A stretch of DNA of 64,000 nucleotides from Saccopteryx bilineata (Eukaryota; Chordata; Mammalia; Chiroptera; Emballonuridae), in assembly GCF_036850765.1 (NCBI RefSeq), contig NC_089493.1, positions 9,921,632 to 9,985,631 on the forward strand. The letters are read 5' to 3'. Below the pieces are notes generated by a model, which had not been told where the DNA came from, did not search any database, and was given only the letters and a program-made list of their open reading frames with translations. Shown here piece after piece: positions 63,254 to 64,000 of the stretch; the first letter of the stretch is position 1; every line of letters starts with the position of its first letter. The translations under genes were made by a program, and so were the position numbers.

Positions 63254-64000
63254 CACTTTTCCTTTCCCCTTTCTTCCCTCTCTCCCTCCCTTCCCTCTTT
63301 CTTTGTAAACATCTCATGGATACCTTCCCCTGTTATGACAGAGGAGGCAGACACAAGCCCCACAGTGGACTTCCATCTGTACTTTCTGCAAAACCAGCGT
63401 CGGTGGCATTTGACTCAGAGGGGACTGACTCAGATTTGCCCGTGGAGCTCAGCCCACACGAGAGACACGCACTCGGCCCAGAAGTGCCTTCTTCAGTTCA
63501 GCACGTCCGTCAAACAAGGGCTTCCCCGCAAAAGGGCACTTTCGCCATGTCCACGCCCATGTCCACGTCCTTTGATGGGGGAGCTGGCCGACTACCTACA
63601 GCCAGAGAGAGAACCTCCCCAGGAAAGAATCAGCGTTGTGACGTCCCTGGAAGGGAACGAATGAGGTCTTGTTCCCTGGGGGCATCTATCCGTCCCCTTC
63701 ACTGACAGCCTTGTCCGGTCACATTCTGTCCTCTTCTCCTGCGTGCGCATGTCACCTCCCTGCTGGTGGTAAGCTCTGTGAGGACAGCAGCGCCTCCCGG
63801 GGTCTCCGCGCCGTTCGGGCACCGGCGCGTGTGGGCTCACCGAGTGTCGGCTGAATTCAGAGAAGGCAGTTTCAGCCACACTCACTGCGGGGGGAGTGGA
63901 AGTCAGTCCCAGACTCCACCACTCCCCTCCAACCCTGTGGTCCTCTGGGTGCCCACGTAGTAAAGAGGAAAAACTTTGGAGACGAACAGGTTTGATTTGA
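63254..64000. other. Unassigned DNA to window end
   Basis: Pyrimidine-rich at 63255-63300. The overlapping plus-strand frames (63247-63705) and minus-strand frame (63592-63885) have no recognisable domain. Confidence 0.4.

Noticed and set aside
1..64000. Bacterial or phage DNA, operons, riboswitches, origins
   Set aside because: SINE, L1, MIR, MLT1 and hAT content throughout shows nuclear mammalian DNA.

Overview
The window is nuclear genomic DNA from a placental mammal, almost certainly a bat. The strongest evidence is the repeat content: at least fifteen tRNA-derived SINE copies whose heads carry RNA polymerase III A and B boxes, including two copies of the Ves type known from bats, together with recently active non-autonomous hAT DNA transposons, which are a hallmark of bats among mammals. 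The most abundant SINE families (called A, B and C here) resemble ones I associate with sheath-tailed bats (Emballonuridae), but that family-level guess rests on memory and is weak. Older layers shared by all placentals are also present: MIR and L2 fragments, MLT1 (MaLR) LTRs, MER5A and MER20 hAT elements, and decayed L1 pieces.

No protein-coding gene, exon or RNA gene could be supported. The open frames present are short, lie in GC-rich stop-poor DNA or inside repeats, often overlap on both strands, and show no recognisable domain. The only recognisable protein coding is a frameshifted remnant of a hAT transposase C-terminus at 12304-12463. The window is therefore best read as intergenic or intronic DNA.

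Layout. Bases 1-13.9 kb are repeat-dense: L1 3' ends, family A and B SINEs, an MLT1 LTR holding a hAT element that itself holds a SINE (8.1-9.2 kb), a truncated L1 broken by two oppositely oriented family A SINEs (9.46-10.74 kb), an L2 broken by a MER5A-like element (11.36-11.74 kb) and an 864-bp hAT with transposase remnant (11.94-12.80 kb). From 14 to 32 kb there is mostly unique DNA with MLT1, MIR and L2 fragments, an old LINE block (20.1-20.9 kb), three local minisatellites and a young 332-bp hAT (26.6 kb). From 32 to 45 kb come a diverged L1 split by a SINE, a solo endogenous-retrovirus LTR (38.38-39.06 kb), Ves and family C SINEs, and a CpG-rich stretch near 44.5-45.1 kb. From 45 to 64 kb the DNA is mainly unique with many MIR fragments, a palindromic mariner-like MITE (48.36 kb) and a SINE with an internal 80-bp triplication (52.65 kb).

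Several repeat-free, low-divergence-looking, AT- or motif-rich blocks (near 23.6, 37.7, 40.6, 47.0, 54.0 and 57.9-58.5 kb) are the best candidates for conserved regulatory elements. Their conservation cannot be measured from one sequence. I found no new enzymatic or defence system. The most interesting items are the hAT transposase remnant, the palindromic MITE, the solo LTR, the inverted SINE pair and an unusual number of independent local tandem duplications.
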